DNA from: an uncultured Roseobacter sp.
Lineage (GTDB): Bacteria; Pseudomonadota; Alphaproteobacteria; Rhodobacterales; Rhodobacteraceae
Assembly (NCBI RefSeq): GCF_947496515.1
Contig: NZ_CANMDB010000003.1
Location: 301,174-365,173 of the forward strand
DNA: 64,000 nucleotides
Direction: 5' to 3'
Every line of letters begins with the position of its first letter. Position 1 is the stretch's first letter. The position numbers were made by a program, and so were the translations under genes. Below are positions 27,133 through 37,384 of this stretch, one piece after another. A model generated the notes under the pieces. It was not told the DNA's origin. It saw only the letters and a program-made list of their open reading frames with translations, and did not search any database.

Positions 27133-28629
27133 CCCGGTCAAATCTGTCTCCTTCTGATACCGTCGCTGCTCCGATCAGGTCTCACCGCCTTCAGTCGTCG
27201 TCTGACAGCCGTGCGCGGCCTGACAGAACGGGTCCGGGGTGCTGGGACCGTGCGGCTCAAAAAGATCCTGAGGGTCCGCTCCGCTGGTACCAGCAAGGTG
27301 ATCTTTGCCACGCAGCCTGTCGGTTGTAGGGTACAGCTGTCCGTCGCCTGAACAGCGAAGCTGAGTGTGGTGTTGCGGGACGGCGGCACCCGTTGGGCCC
27401 CATCACGTCCAAGAACATGACGTGCCTGCAGTCAGACCGGCGTCGATGCGCGTCGACGGTCAATCACGTCCGGCTGCGCGCGCACTCATCATAGCGGGGG
27501 CCCGAAGCCTCATTGCAATGTCCTCCTTTCAGATAGTCAAACGAACCTCGTTCTTATGATGGATCGGGGGGATGCTCCTCTGTGACGAAGACCGATCGGG
27601 CAGGGGCCGTGAACGGGATGGCGCCGATTGTCGTCATAATTTCCGGTGCGCCAACCGCGTGAGGCATGATTGTTCTGGTTTGAGTAGGCAGAGCGGTGTC
27701 TGGCCGGGTTTCGAACGCATTGCGCCGCGTTTTTCGGGCATTCCAGATTTTGTCATCAGTCCGCGGCACCGCCTGATTTGGAAGGTCTTGCGCAAGATCC
27801 CGATCAGGTCACCACAGATAGAATCAAACGGTGATGCTGTGGTGCGATGGGCTTTTGAAACTCTCTTCTTCATCATAGCCAAGTGATGCGACCAGCCCGC
27901 TGGCATGCACGTGTCTCAGCCCCAGCCCCGCTGGAACGCGGGTTTTCCAGTCGGTATCCGAGCTTCGTTTTCGGCGAGATACGTGGGGAAGATCTGTATT
28001 GATCCATCCCGCTCCTCCTTCACGGTAAGAACCATGCCGCTTGTTCGACCGCTCCACGTTGATTGGTGGTAGGGCAAATCTGTGTTCTGATGTGGAGAAG
28101 TAAGGCAGGTGTCGACCGCGCTGTGCACGGAACTGTCGTATGGCAATACAAGTGCGCAAAAGATCATCCAGACCGGATTTTGCAGTCTGCATCGCAGAAC
28201 GCGGATTGGCAGGCGGTGCATCGGCGGCAATTGGGCAGGGAATTTTTTTGGCTGAAGGTTAGGATTGATTCTCTTGCAATGTAGGTCGACATCTCGCAGC
28301 GCCGTGGAAAAAAGTGGCCAAACCAGATTTGAAAGCGCGGCTGTCTAACGAAATGCGGGTGCAAAGGGTTCGCCCCTCGCCAACCTGTATTGTGCGTGTC
28401 GAACGTACGCGAAATGTCCCCACCTGCTTTGATTATTGTCACAGGCTTTTTGAGCGAGGGCCTGTTCTGACCATAGCCAGTTTCCACTGCCTACGGACGG
28501 ATCTGCAGGTGAGCACATTCAAAATGTGATTGGGTGGCGCTTGCTGGCACCGCGCGCCGGATGGGCTGGCGCAGATCCTGGGTCCTCTCACGGATTGCCC
28601 TGAACCGCCAAAAAACCTGGTGCGATAGG
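27133..28629. other. 1.5-kb gene-poor, AT-richer region
   Basis: No frame here resembles a known protein, and base composition is visibly less GC-rich than the flanking operons, particularly from about 27,500. Two short minus-strand frames have very strong ribosome sites: 27460-27513 (17 residues, AAAGGAGG 8 bases before ATG) and 27873-28007 (44 residues, AAGGAGGAG 6 bases before ATG). A third frame, 27916-28035 (39 residues, MVLTVKEERDGSIQIFPTYL...), overlaps the latter. These may be small proteins, leader peptides or decayed genes. I found no transposase or clear repeats. Confidence 0.45.
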
Positions 28630-29928
28630 TCAGCTTTCACGAAAAGCGCGCGTGAAATAATCGGTCAGTGGTTGGGTGAGATATGTGAGAGGTGACCTGG
28701 CTGCAGTTTTGATGAAAGCGTCCACAGGCATGCCAGGGAGAAGGGTTTGGCCGCCGAGTTTTTCCATTTCACCTGCGTCGGGTATCAGCTCGACCTGATA
28801 ATACGACGCTCCTGTGGTCTGATCGACAAAGACATCCGCCGACAGATTGGTCACATGCCCGAAGACCTCCGGCGTCATTCGTTGATCGAGAGCGGCGAAC
28901 CGGAGGGAGGCCTGTTGACCCACGTGCACCTGGTCCACGTGGATCGGGTCGACCCGGGCAGAGACAATCATGGGCTGATCCTGCGGTATGATGAACATGA
29001 TGGGTTCGGCGGGCGAGACCACCGATTGTACCGCGAAGATACGCGAATCGTAGATGACGCCGCTGACCGGCGCGCGCAGCACGGTTCGCGACAGGGTTTC
29101 CATCGTGCTCAGGCGGCGTTGATAGAGCTCCACTTCCTGAAACTGCAGGTCACGCAGGGTCGTAATCGCCTCTTCTTGCAGCCGCGTGGTCAACGAGATC
29201 CGTTCGATATTGAGCCCGGCGATCTGTCCTCGGAGTTGCGCGATACCGGCGGTCAGGCTGCCGATTTCACCCAACAGGCGGGCCTGTTCCCGTTGCAGGG
29301 AAGACACGCGTGAGGCCGGGACCAGGCCTTTGTCAAAGAGCCCCTGATTATCGGTCAATTCACGCTCGATCAGGGTCAGTTGCGTCTCAAGCGCCGCAAG
29401 CTGCGCCTTTGATCCGGTGATCTGGTTCTCGGCCTGGGCGACCTGCTCCGCGATCTGTTCCCCGCGTTGCCGGAGCGTCACGGCGCGTGTTTCAAAGAGC
29501 CGCCTTTGCCCGTCAATCAGGGCCTGAACGCCCGGATCGTTTTTGACCTGCTCAAGCAGCGCATCGGGGTCTGGCAAGCGCTCGAGCCCGTCCCGCTCCG
29601 CCTGAAGGCGCAGCTTGCGTGCCAGCAGCTCGAAAAGCTGACCTTCTATGATCGCGAGTTCTGAACGCAGTTGCGTATCGTCAAACCGCAGCACCACATC
29701 ACCTGCGGCAACCACGTCGCCATCCGTGACCAAAATTTCGCCGACAACACCGCCCTGGGGGTGTTGCAGGACCTGCCGGTTTGATTCGACCTCGATCATG
29801 CCAGATGCGATGATGGCGCCCGCAATCCGCGCCTGCACGCTCCAGGCACCGAGCACACCGATCAATACGAAAAGTGCGAGACCGCCGGTGATCAGCGGGC
29901 CGGAGGCTTTCCACATCGGGGGCGTCAT
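28630..29928 (-). CDS. HlyD/PrtE family membrane fusion protein of a type I secretion system
   Basis: A 432-residue periplasmic adaptor linking the ABC exporter to a TolC-type outer membrane channel. It has an N-terminal membrane anchor at residues 8-30 (ASGPLITGGLALFVLIGVLG), a lipoyl/barrel region beginning GMIEVESNRQVLQHPQGGVV, a long coiled coil (residues 90-270), then LRAPVSGVIYDSRIFAVQSV and the beta domain. The ATG at 29928 overlaps the ABC stop by 4 bases. No RTX substrate or TolC gene lies beside it; downstream is the gene-poor stretch. Confidence 0.92.
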   Translation of the reverse strand: MTPPMWKASGPLITGGLALFVLIGVLGAWSVQARIAGAIIASGMIEVESNRQVLQHPQGGVVGEILVTDGDVVAAGDVVLRFDDTQLRSELAIIEGQLFELLARKLRLQAERDGLERLPDPDALLEQVKNDPGVQALIDGQRRLFETRAVTLRQRGEQIAEQVAQAENQITGSKAQLAALETQLTLIERELTDNQGLFDKGLVPASRVSSLQREQARLLGEIGSLTAGIAQLRGQIAGLNIERISLTTRLQEEAITTLRDLQFQEVELYQRRLSTMETLSRTVLRAPVSGVIYDSRIFAVQSVVSPAEPIMFIIPQDQPMIVSARVDPIHVDQVHVGQQASLRFAALDQRMTPEVFGHVTNLSADVFVDQTTGASYYQVELIPDAGEMEKLGGQTLLPGMPVDAFIKTAARSPLTYLTQPLTDYFTRAFRES

Positions 29929-31658
29929 GATTGGGACGCCTTGGCGAGGGATTGTTTGATGTCGCGCACATTGCTCACCATGGATTTCAGCACCTCGTCC
30001 CGGGGGCCATCCGCCAGGATCCGGCCGTTTTCGACAACGAGTAGCCGATCGCATTCCGAGATCGCCGTCGGTCGGTGGGTCAGGATGACGACCGATTTGC
30101 CCGAGGTTTTGAATTCCCGCACTGCGCGGTTCAGGGCGACCGATCCGTCATTGTCCAGCGCGGAGTTCGGCTCGTCCAGAACCAGAAGAACCGGGTCGCC
30201 ATAGAACGCGCGCGCCAGTGCAATGCGTTGTTTCTGCCCGCCGGAAAGCTGGCTGTCATCGCTCTGGATCAGGGTTTTATAGCCCTCTGGTAGCGACAGG
30301 ATCATCTCATGCGCATTGGCACGCTTGGCCGCATCAACTACGCCCTGTTCGTCGGGCTGCATTGCCATGCGCGCGATGTTCTCCGCGATGGTGCCGGAGA
30401 ACAGCACAACGTTCTGGGGCAGATAGCCGATGTAGGCGCCCAGGGCATCTGCGCTGTACTGATCCAGGGTCGCGCCGCCAAAACGGACCTCGCCAGCTGC
30501 GGTATGAGTGAGGCCCAGAATGCTCTTGGCGAGAGTGGATTTGCCGGACCCACTCTTGCCGATGACGCCCAGCACTTCGCCTGCCGCCAGTGAAAAGGAG
30601 ACGCTGGACAGGGTTGGGGCCGATCCGCCGTGCGGGACTACACTGACTCCTTTGAAGGTGACAGTTGCCTCCGGCTTGGGCAGGGCGTGGGTGTCATCCT
30701 CGGGCGCCGTCTTGGCCAGCAGAGCGGCCAGATCCGACCAGGCGCCGCGCGCACGCTGCACCATGGGCCAATGGCTCAGCGACTGCTCGATCGGGGCGAG
30801 ACCCCGGCCCAACAGGATCGATCCGGCAATCATCGCCCCGGCTGTCATCTCGGCCTGTAGGACCAGATACGCGCCCACGGCCAGCATCGCAGACTGCAGA
30901 AAGAGCCGGAACGATTTCGTCGTTGCGGTAAAAAGCCCTGTCCAGTCACTCGATTTCACGGTCTGCTCAAGCGCTCTGTCGCGCATGCCGTGCCAGCGGC
31001 TTGAGACGGCTGTGCCCATGCCCTGGGCGCGCACCACCTCGGCCGAGCGGCGAACCTGTTCGGCGAATCCGTCGGCCTGGGCGGATCGGCTTTGCGCTTC
31101 CATCGTCTTGGGTTGGGTCAGCCAGTTATTGAGTAGGGTAATGGCAATCAGGATCACCATGCCGAGCAGGGCCATCCACCCCAGCCAGGGGTGAAAGATA
31201 AAGATCGCCCCGATGAAAAGGGGGGTCCAGGGGACATCAAAAAGCGCCAGCATCAGTGGCGAGGTAAACAGACCCTGAACCGTTTCGAGATCCCGCAGGC
31301 CACTGGCCGGTGCGCCCCGCTCGCGCGGCAGAATGGCGCGCCTCAGCACGGCGTCGAACACACGGTCGTCGAGGGTGGACTGAAACCGTGCACCGAAACG
31401 GGCCAGCACCCGCCCACGCGCATAGTCCAATGTCCCCATGAGCGCGTAGAGGACGCCAACCAGCAAGAACAACGCTGCCAGTGTCTCTTCGGATCTGGAG
31501 CCGAGTACGCGGTCATAGACCTGCAGCATGAAGAGCGGACCCGTCAGCATCAGCAGGTTCACAAAGACGCTGAAAAGGAAAACGGCCCACAAAAGCCGCG
31601 TACCTGCCGCCCGCGCGGCCTGCAACTCCGGCAAACCCAATGCGTCTTTCTGTGCCAA
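29925..31658 (-). CDS. PrtD family type I secretion ABC transporter
   Basis: A 577-residue inner-membrane ATPase that exports unfolded C-terminal-signal proteins. The membrane domain has the stretch NLLMLTGPLFMLQVYDRVLG, diagnostic of PrtD/HlyB-type exporters without a peptidase domain. The ATPase domain has Walker A GKSGSGKSTLAKSILG, signature QLSGGQKQRIALARAFYG and Walker B LLVLDEPNSALD. It is first gene of the pair with the HlyD protein. Substrates are probably encoded elsewhere. Confidence 0.93.
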   Translation of the reverse strand: MAQKDALGLPELQAARAAGTRLLWAVFLFSVFVNLLMLTGPLFMLQVYDRVLGSRSEETLAALFLLVGVLYALMGTLDYARGRVLARFGARFQSTLDDRVFDAVLRRAILPRERGAPASGLRDLETVQGLFTSPLMLALFDVPWTPLFIGAIFIFHPWLGWMALLGMVILIAITLLNNWLTQPKTMEAQSRSAQADGFAEQVRRSAEVVRAQGMGTAVSSRWHGMRDRALEQTVKSSDWTGLFTATTKSFRLFLQSAMLAVGAYLVLQAEMTAGAMIAGSILLGRGLAPIEQSLSHWPMVQRARGAWSDLAALLAKTAPEDDTHALPKPEATVTFKGVSVVPHGGSAPTLSSVSFSLAAGEVLGVIGKSGSGKSTLAKSILGLTHTAAGEVRFGGATLDQYSADALGAYIGYLPQNVVLFSGTIAENIARMAMQPDEQGVVDAAKRANAHEMILSLPEGYKTLIQSDDSQLSGGQKQRIALARAFYGDPVLLVLDEPNSALDNDGSVALNRAVREFKTSGKSVVILTHRPTAISECDRLLVVENGRILADGPRDEVLKSMVSNVRDIKQSLAKASQS

Positions 31659-31759
31659 ATTGGTCCATCCTCAATCCGCGTTGGCGGCAGGATAGGGCCT
31701 ATTGGTTTATGTCTCGTGTCTAACGCCGGGCATTTCCGTCCGGAAACAGCAGAACCGGT

Positions 31760-32743
31760 CTATTCGGTGTAATGGCCTGTCTTGTGCCACTGCCACGCAT
31801 CAGCGATCATCGTATCCAGCGTCGAGCGGTCAGGACGCCAGCCAAGCTCACTGTTGGCCCGGGTAGAGCCCGACACCAGTTTGGTACAGTCGCCAGCGCG
31901 GCGCGTACCGGTTGTGACCGGCACCTCCGCATTGGTGACGCGACGGCTGTGGTTGATCACCTCGCGCACCGAAAAGCCGCTGCCCGTCCCCAGATTGAAA
32001 ACCTCGCTCGGCTTGCCGTCGAGCAGCCATTGCAGTCCAGCAACATGCGCATCCACCAGATCACAGACATGCACGTAGTCGCGGATGCAGGTACCATCGG
32101 GCGTCTCATAGTCGGTGCCATAGATCGTCAGCGCGTCGCGCTTGCCCGAAATCGCGTCGAGCATCAGGGGGATCAAATGTGTCTCGGGCTGGTGGAACTC
32201 GCCTATGTCGCCATCGGGATCGGCACCGGCCACGTTGAAATAGCGAAAGATCACATGCCGGAGCCCGTGCGCTGTCTCGAAATTGCGCAAGGCATGCTCG
32301 GTGGCCAGTTTTGATGCACCATAGGCGTTGATCGGTTGCTGTGCGCTGGTCTCGTCCAGTACCACGTTGTCCTGCTCGCCGTAGGTGGCACAGGTCGAGG
32401 AAAAGACGAACTGGTCACACCCGGCGGCCACCGCAGCTTCCAGCAGGGTGAGCGATCCCTGAAAGTTGTTACGCCAGTAGCGGCCGGGGTCATGAATGCT
32501 CTCACCCACTTGGCTGAGGGCGGCAAAATGCATCACGGCGGCGGGTTGGTACGTGGCAAAGGCTTCGTCCAGCGCTGCGCGGTCCAGAAGATCGCCCTGA
32601 AAGAACGGCCCGAATTTCACAGAGTCTTTCCAGCCCGTGACAAGATTGTCGAATGTCACCGGGGTGAATCCCGCGGTCTTGAGTGCTTTGCAGGCGTGCG
32701 AGCCGATGTAGCCCGCCCCTCCAGTTACCAGTATGTGTGTCAA
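31760..32743 (-). CDS. galE: UDP-glucose 4-epimerase
   Basis: NAD-dependent short-chain dehydrogenase-type epimerase that interconverts UDP-glucose and UDP-galactose; 327 residues, family length. The N-terminal NAD motif is ILVTGGAGYIGSHACKAL, the catalytic tyrosine-lysine pair is in NAYGASKLATE, and the serine/threonine in VFSSTCATYGEQ. It ends about 100 bases before the secretion ABC gene on the same strand. It may serve surface polysaccharide synthesis with ugd. Confidence 0.95.
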   Translation of the reverse strand: MTHILVTGGAGYIGSHACKALKTAGFTPVTFDNLVTGWKDSVKFGPFFQGDLLDRAALDEAFATYQPAAVMHFAALSQVGESIHDPGRYWRNNFQGSLTLLEAAVAAGCDQFVFSSTCATYGEQDNVVLDETSAQQPINAYGASKLATEHALRNFETAHGLRHVIFRYFNVAGADPDGDIGEFHQPETHLIPLMLDAISGKRDALTIYGTDYETPDGTCIRDYVHVCDLVDAHVAGLQWLLDGKPSEVFNLGTGSGFSVREVINHSRRVTNAEVPVTTGTRRAGDCTKLVSGSTRANSELGWRPDRSTLDTMIADAWQWHKTGHYTE

Positions 32744-33270
32744 GATCTTTGCCCCGGGATCATTGGTGCAATGGGTGCGCGAGGGGGAGGCGCGGCCTTT
32801 TGCTGCGCGTCGACCTTGGTCCTTTTCAAAGCGGGCTGCAATCGCGTTTTTGTATCACCGGCCCTTGCTATGGAGAACGCGGCGGTCGGTCCAGGATAGT
32901 GCCGTTTTTGCGGGCACGAAGATGACGCGAAGGCCTTGAGCGGCGACGCTGTGGGCTCTGCTCTCTACGCAACGGCCACCGGATATGGGGTTTTCCAAAA
33001 GAGAGGTTTGCGGATCAGGCACGTGGTTCGGTCCGGCAGGTAAGCCCACCCGAGCAATTCGATGACTTAGGAGCATGCGCACGGCACATGCCACCAGATC
33101 TCGGCATGTTATGGTGGAAAGAACGCCTGCCCCACCCTGATGGAAGACCTGACTGGGTCATAAACCATTAACTGCGATGTCTCTTTTTGAGGCGAAGACC
33201 CGCGGGAATGCGGTTTTTTAGAGGTTCCTTAGGTCTCGTTTGCTAATTGGATGCTCTGCTATATCGCCTG
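32744..33270. other. Intergenic region between divergent galE and the cyclic-di-GMP gene
   Basis: About 527 bases. No supported gene. A short stem with six T follows at 33200-33219 (CCGC, 6-base loop, GCGG, T6), a weak terminator candidate 50 bases before the next gene. The rest probably holds both promoters. Confidence 0.4.
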
Positions 33271-36132
33271 ATGGAAACGGGACCACCTTTGGATCAGCCT
33301 TCCGTGATAGAACGCACGCTCATCTGGCGCTACACCCTGCGTTACATGTGCGCGATGATGCTGGTCGCAGGGGCGATTGCGCTTGGTGCGTTCCAAGTCA
33401 ACAAGGTGCTGGAGCTCAATCGCCAGCAGAGTGAGGTCATCAGCATCGCGTCTGACCAACCTCTACTGGCGCAACGTCTCGTCCTGCTGCCTGACCGGGT
33501 CGCCACAGAGACCAACAGCTACAGCAAAGGGCGCGTATTGGTGGCGATCCGCGAGACCGTTGATGACATGCGCGCAGGACATGACTTTTTGCTCAACGGT
33601 CGGCCGGACGTGGCACCGCCCGCGCAGATGACCGAAGCGCTGATGGATCATTACGCGCGCGACCGGCGACATTTGAACCGCGAAGTTTCCGATTTTCTGG
33701 ATTTCTACGAGAGTTTTCTGGAAGACCCGGACATGAGCCGGCAAATCGTCGCGATGGAGCGGGTTCAGGCGGAGAATTTTCTGCTGGTCGCCTTGGAACA
33801 CGCCGCTTTTTTGCACGCGGCTGCGGCTGAGGCGGAGATGATGCGCGCCATCAAGATACACGGTATCTGGGTTGCGATCTCGCTGGCGCTTGTGGTGCTG
33901 GTGGGCGTCTTCATTTTTCGCCCGCTGACCCGCGATGCCGCAAAGGCCGTTGCGAAAATAAGCGCACAGCTGGATGAGCGCGCTAACCTGCTGTCGCAAT
34001 CGCTCAAGATTTCCCGAATGGGTCACTGGCGCGCCATCAACCCCGAAGCAGATCCGATCTGGCTGTCCAAGGAGCTTATCGAGCTTTGGGGGATGGAGGT
34101 GCAAGAAGGGTTTCACCCTCTCTCGCTGGTTCAGGCAGGTGATGTGGTGAAAGAGGACGAAGACGTCGAGAACAATGCCCAGCACCTGGCCTTCAAGCGG
34201 GTCCTGGAGACCGGTGAGCCTGCCGTATCACGGTCGCAATTCAGACGTCCCAACGGCGAGATCATTGACATGCTGGTCCATATGGAGGCCGAGCGAGACG
34301 ACAACGGTCAGATAACCGGTGTCGTCGGTGTGATTCAGGATAACACGGCCCAAGCGACGGCAGATCGCGCCCTGAAGGACAGTTACCGGGTGATCGAACG
34401 CAAGTCCGCCGACCTGATGGAAGCGCAGCGCCTGGGCAATCTGGCAACCTGGCGGTTTTGCCTGGATGGCGAGCGGGTCGAACTGGACGAACGGGCGTAT
34501 GAGATCATGAAGCTGGATGCCAACACCTTCGAGCCCACACTAGAGAATATTCGCAGTTTCTACATGGAAGAGAGCCGCCGCCGTCTTGAGGCCTTGCAGC
34601 AAAGCGTTATCGAGACAGGTGCGCAAAAGTCCGACACGCTGAAGCTGCGCCGCGCGGACGGATCGGTCATTGATCTCCACATCCGCACCAAGTTGGAACG
34701 CGACGAGGCCGGCGCGCCATTTGCGCTGTTCGGCACACTCCAGGATGTCACGAAAGAGCGTCGGGCAGCACGCGAACTGGAGAAACTCGCTTACTATGAC
34801 AACCTCACGGGGCTTGCCAATCGCACGCTGTTTTCGCGGGAGCTCAAAAGGGTTTGCGCAGCTGCCAGTGGCGACGATCCGCAAGCCGCATTGCTGCTGA
34901 TCGACCTTGATCATTTCAAGGAAGTCAACGACACGCTTGGTCACCAGGCAGGTGACCAGCTGCTCGGCATTGTCGGCCACCGTCTGTCCAAGGTCGTGCC
35001 GAACACAGCTTTCGTGGCGCGGCTGGGGGGGGATGAATTCGCGATCGTCGTGGAGGGTGGCGTCACCAGACAAGAGCTAGACCAGCTTGGCAATGCCATT
35101 GTGGAGAGCATGAGCGTTCCCGCGTCGCTGTCTCTTGGATCGGTCCAGACGAATGCCAGTATCGGTATCGCCGTCGTTCCGGTGGATTCCAGCGAGCCAG
35201 ACGAGTTGTTGAGGTTCGCCGATCTCGCGCTTTACGCTTCCAAAGAGCAGGGCCGTGGCAGACACTCCTACTATGACGCCTCGCTCAGTGTGGCGCTCGG
35301 GACCCGGATGAATCTGAGTGCCGAGATTCGTTCGGCGCTCGACGAGAAAAGGTTCGAAGCGCATTACCAGGCAATCGTGGATTCCGAAACCGGCACGGTC
35401 AACGGGTTCGAGGCGCTTTTGAGACTCCCCAAGAACGACGGCGGTTTCATCCCTCCGTCGGAGTTCATCCCCATTGCCGAAAGCTCGCATCTGATTGCGG
35501 ATCTGGGCTCCTTTGTGCTGCATGCCGCCTGTGCGGAGGCCCAAAGGTGGGTCGCCCAGGGCCTGCCGCGACGCACGGTGTCGGTCAACGTCTCGGCGGC
35601 TCAGGTCTGGCACGGCGATCTGGAAAAAGTCATTGATAGTGCGCTGCGGTCATCCGGCCTCGATCCTCATCTTTTGTGCATCGAACTGACCGAAACGGTC
35701 TTTGCGGCAGAGAACATCGGCCGGCTTGAGGGGATCCTGAACAGGCTGAAAGCGCGCGGCGTCCAGCTGGCTCTCGATGATTTCGGGACGGGGTATTCTT
35801 CGCTTGGATATCTGAACCGGCTGCCTTTCGACAAGCTGAAGATCGACCGCATGTTTGTCTCCAACGCCCATCTCAGTACCGAGAAACAAAAGATGCTCTG
35901 TGGTGTGGTCAGCCTGGCAAAAGGGCTGGATTTGAAGGTTACCGCCGAGGGTGTCGAGACCGAGGAAGAATGGCAGCTGGTACGAGATCTGGGATGCGAC
36001 GATGTGCAGGGTTGGCTCTTCAGTGTTGCGCTGCCCGGACCCGACGCGGTGCTGGAGGCGGATCACATCGACGCGACCTGCAACCCGCCACCGTTGACGC
36101 TGCGGGACGCTGATCTACTCAGGTCAGGATAA
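33271..36132 (+). CDS. Membrane-bound PAS-GGDEF-EAL cyclic-di-GMP signalling protein
   Basis: A protein of about 953 residues. Two transmembrane helices (about residues 20-42 and 199-217) bracket a periplasmic all-helical sensor. Two PAS domains follow at about 235-370 and 380-505, then a GGDEF domain with intact motif (residues 586-590, RLGGDEFAIVV) and an EAL domain with intact motif (714-716, NGFEALLRLP) and a DDFGTGYSSLGYLNRLPFDK stretch. Both synthesis and breakdown of cyclic-di-GMP look possible. I see no RxxD inhibitory site ahead of GGDEF. The start is uncertain: ATG at 33271 or TTG at 33247, neither with a clear ribosome site. Confidence 0.92.
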   Translation: METGPPLDQPSVIERTLIWRYTLRYMCAMMLVAGAIALGAFQVNKVLELNRQQSEVISIASDQPLLAQRLVLLPDRVATETNSYSKGRVLVAIRETVDDMRAGHDFLLNGRPDVAPPAQMTEALMDHYARDRRHLNREVSDFLDFYESFLEDPDMSRQIVAMERVQAENFLLVALEHAAFLHAAAAEAEMMRAIKIHGIWVAISLALVVLVGVFIFRPLTRDAAKAVAKISAQLDERANLLSQSLKISRMGHWRAINPEADPIWLSKELIELWGMEVQEGFHPLSLVQAGDVVKEDEDVENNAQHLAFKRVLETGEPAVSRSQFRRPNGEIIDMLVHMEAERDDNGQITGVVGVIQDNTAQATADRALKDSYRVIERKSADLMEAQRLGNLATWRFCLDGERVELDERAYEIMKLDANTFEPTLENIRSFYMEESRRRLEALQQSVIETGAQKSDTLKLRRADGSVIDLHIRTKLERDEAGAPFALFGTLQDVTKERRAARELEKLAYYDNLTGLANRTLFSRELKRVCAAASGDDPQAALLLIDLDHFKEVNDTLGHQAGDQLLGIVGHRLSKVVPNTAFVARLGGDEFAIVVEGGVTRQELDQLGNAIVESMSVPASLSLGSVQTNASIGIAVVPVDSSEPDELLRFADLALYASKEQGRGRHSYYDASLSVALGTRMNLSAEIRSALDEKRFEAHYQAIVDSETGTVNGFEALLRLPKNDGGFIPPSEFIPIAESSHLIADLGSFVLHAACAEAQRWVAQGLPRRTVSVNVSAAQVWHGDLEKVIDSALRSSGLDPHLLCIELTETVFAAENIGRLEGILNRLKARGVQLALDDFGTGYSSLGYLNRLPFDKLKIDRMFVSNAHLSTEKQKMLCGVVSLAKGLDLKVTAEGVETEEEWQLVRDLGCDDVQGWLFSVALPGPDAVLEADHIDATCNPPPLTLRDADLLRSG

Positions 36133-36840
36133 GCCCTCACCAGCAGCATTGCCCGACGCCAACCCATCGGTTCCTCCGCTAAACGACCCGATGGCTGGTG
36201 TGGTCCGCGGTGATCGCGAGCAGGACATCCGGTGAATGTCCCGACCTGGGTCCAGGGTGTGCCCGATTGTGGAATTCACTTGTCGGCGTCCGAGTGCTTC
36301 GGACAACGGACATCCGACCAAGCCGCCTGTGGTCAACCGCACAGTGGCGCGAGAGCGCCAAACCGAGGTTTGGAATTTGACCTTATGCTGACACAATGAC
36401 GATGCCCCGGGTCAGCGACTTTTAACGATGACTACAACCAGAGATACCCCGGGACTGGCTGGATGGGGCATCGCGTCACCGACGGTCGCTGAATTGATGT
36501 ATGGGTTGTCCGGTTTGAGCCTCGTGTCGGATAATCTTCTGTCAAAACAAGATCCTGATCGGATCTGCCATACGCTGATAAACGTCAGTCTCTGCGGTCT
36601 GCATCGGAACCGATCGGACTGCTTTGGCACACGACAGGGATAGTTTTCTGTCAACTGCTGAGGCTTATACCTGTGGGCTGAGGACGGCGATGGACCGGAT
36701 CTTCGGGCCGTGGTGCGCCAATGATGCTGCGCCCGGTTCGTGGTCTAACTGTCCGCGGGCAGCACTCATAAACTGAGCCCATTTCCCGCTCAGCAATCCA
36801 AATGATCAACGCCAGAGCAACTTTACACCCGAACCGACCT
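36133..36840. other. 700-base stretch without a supported gene
   Basis: Between the GGDEF-EAL gene and the TerB-like gene. A plus-strand frame at 36428-36643 (71 residues) and a minus-strand frame at 36124-36396 lack ribosome sites and family resemblance. I see nothing else convincing. Confidence 0.4.
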
Positions 36841-37263
36841 TCAGGTCAGATGCCGTGCGCGCGCGCCGCGTTCGATCGCCGCGGCATGAAGCCGGTCCAG
36901 ATTGAGCTCATAGCGAATCTCTTCGAGCAGCCGCAATTCAGCCTCTTCCAGCGTGCCGTCCGCGGCGGCCACATCGCAGGCCAGCGCATAACCGGTCTCA
37001 AAAAGCCTTTCCGGCAGCCCCTCGCGGATGAGGCCAAAGAGCGCATCGAGCCCATCCTCCTGCTCGAACAGATCGAAGACCGCCTGACTGACGGTGGTCA
37101 GCCGGTCTTCGTCATAGTCCGAGAAAATCGGCAGCAATTGCACGGAGGTCTGGATTTTCACCAGTTCAGCAGTGCGAATGTCCTCATCCGAGGCGGAAAC
37201 CGCTACCATGAGAGCCACGAGACTGTCCTGCGGCGTAAAGGAGTGGGGCGCATCATCTGGCAC
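36841..37263 (-). CDS. TerB-like (tellurite resistance) domain protein
   Basis: A 140-residue, acidic, all-helical cytoplasmic protein. The patterns DSLVALMVAVSASDEDIRTA and ACDVAAADGTLEEAELRLLE are the two acidic metal-binding-type repeats of the TerB fold. These proteins are linked to stress responses and membrane-associated signalling, but the function of this short type is not known. It is divergent from lysS, about 120 bases apart. Confidence 0.82.
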   Translation of the reverse strand: MPDDAPHSFTPQDSLVALMVAVSASDEDIRTAELVKIQTSVQLLPIFSDYDEDRLTTVSQAVFDLFEQEDGLDALFGLIREGLPERLFETGYALACDVAAADGTLEEAELRLLEEIRYELNLDRLHAAAIERGARARHLT

Positions 37264-37384
37264 GGTAGAGTGATCTTTCGTTGAGGAGCTGAGGGGGCCA
37301 GATTATTGACGCCCGCACGGCAAGGCAATAGGGACGGTCGGACCCGCCACATGGGGTGCGCGGGCGAGAGTGTTCAGGTGAGAT

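Noticed and set aside
27133..28629. Transposase or insertion sequence remnant
   Set aside because: No DDE motif, transposase-like frame or terminal repeats could be identified; the stretch is only described as gene-poor.
36428..36643. A 71-residue plus-strand frame in the 36-37 kb gap
   Set aside because: No ribosome site, no family resemblance and no membrane or signal features; not supported as a gene.
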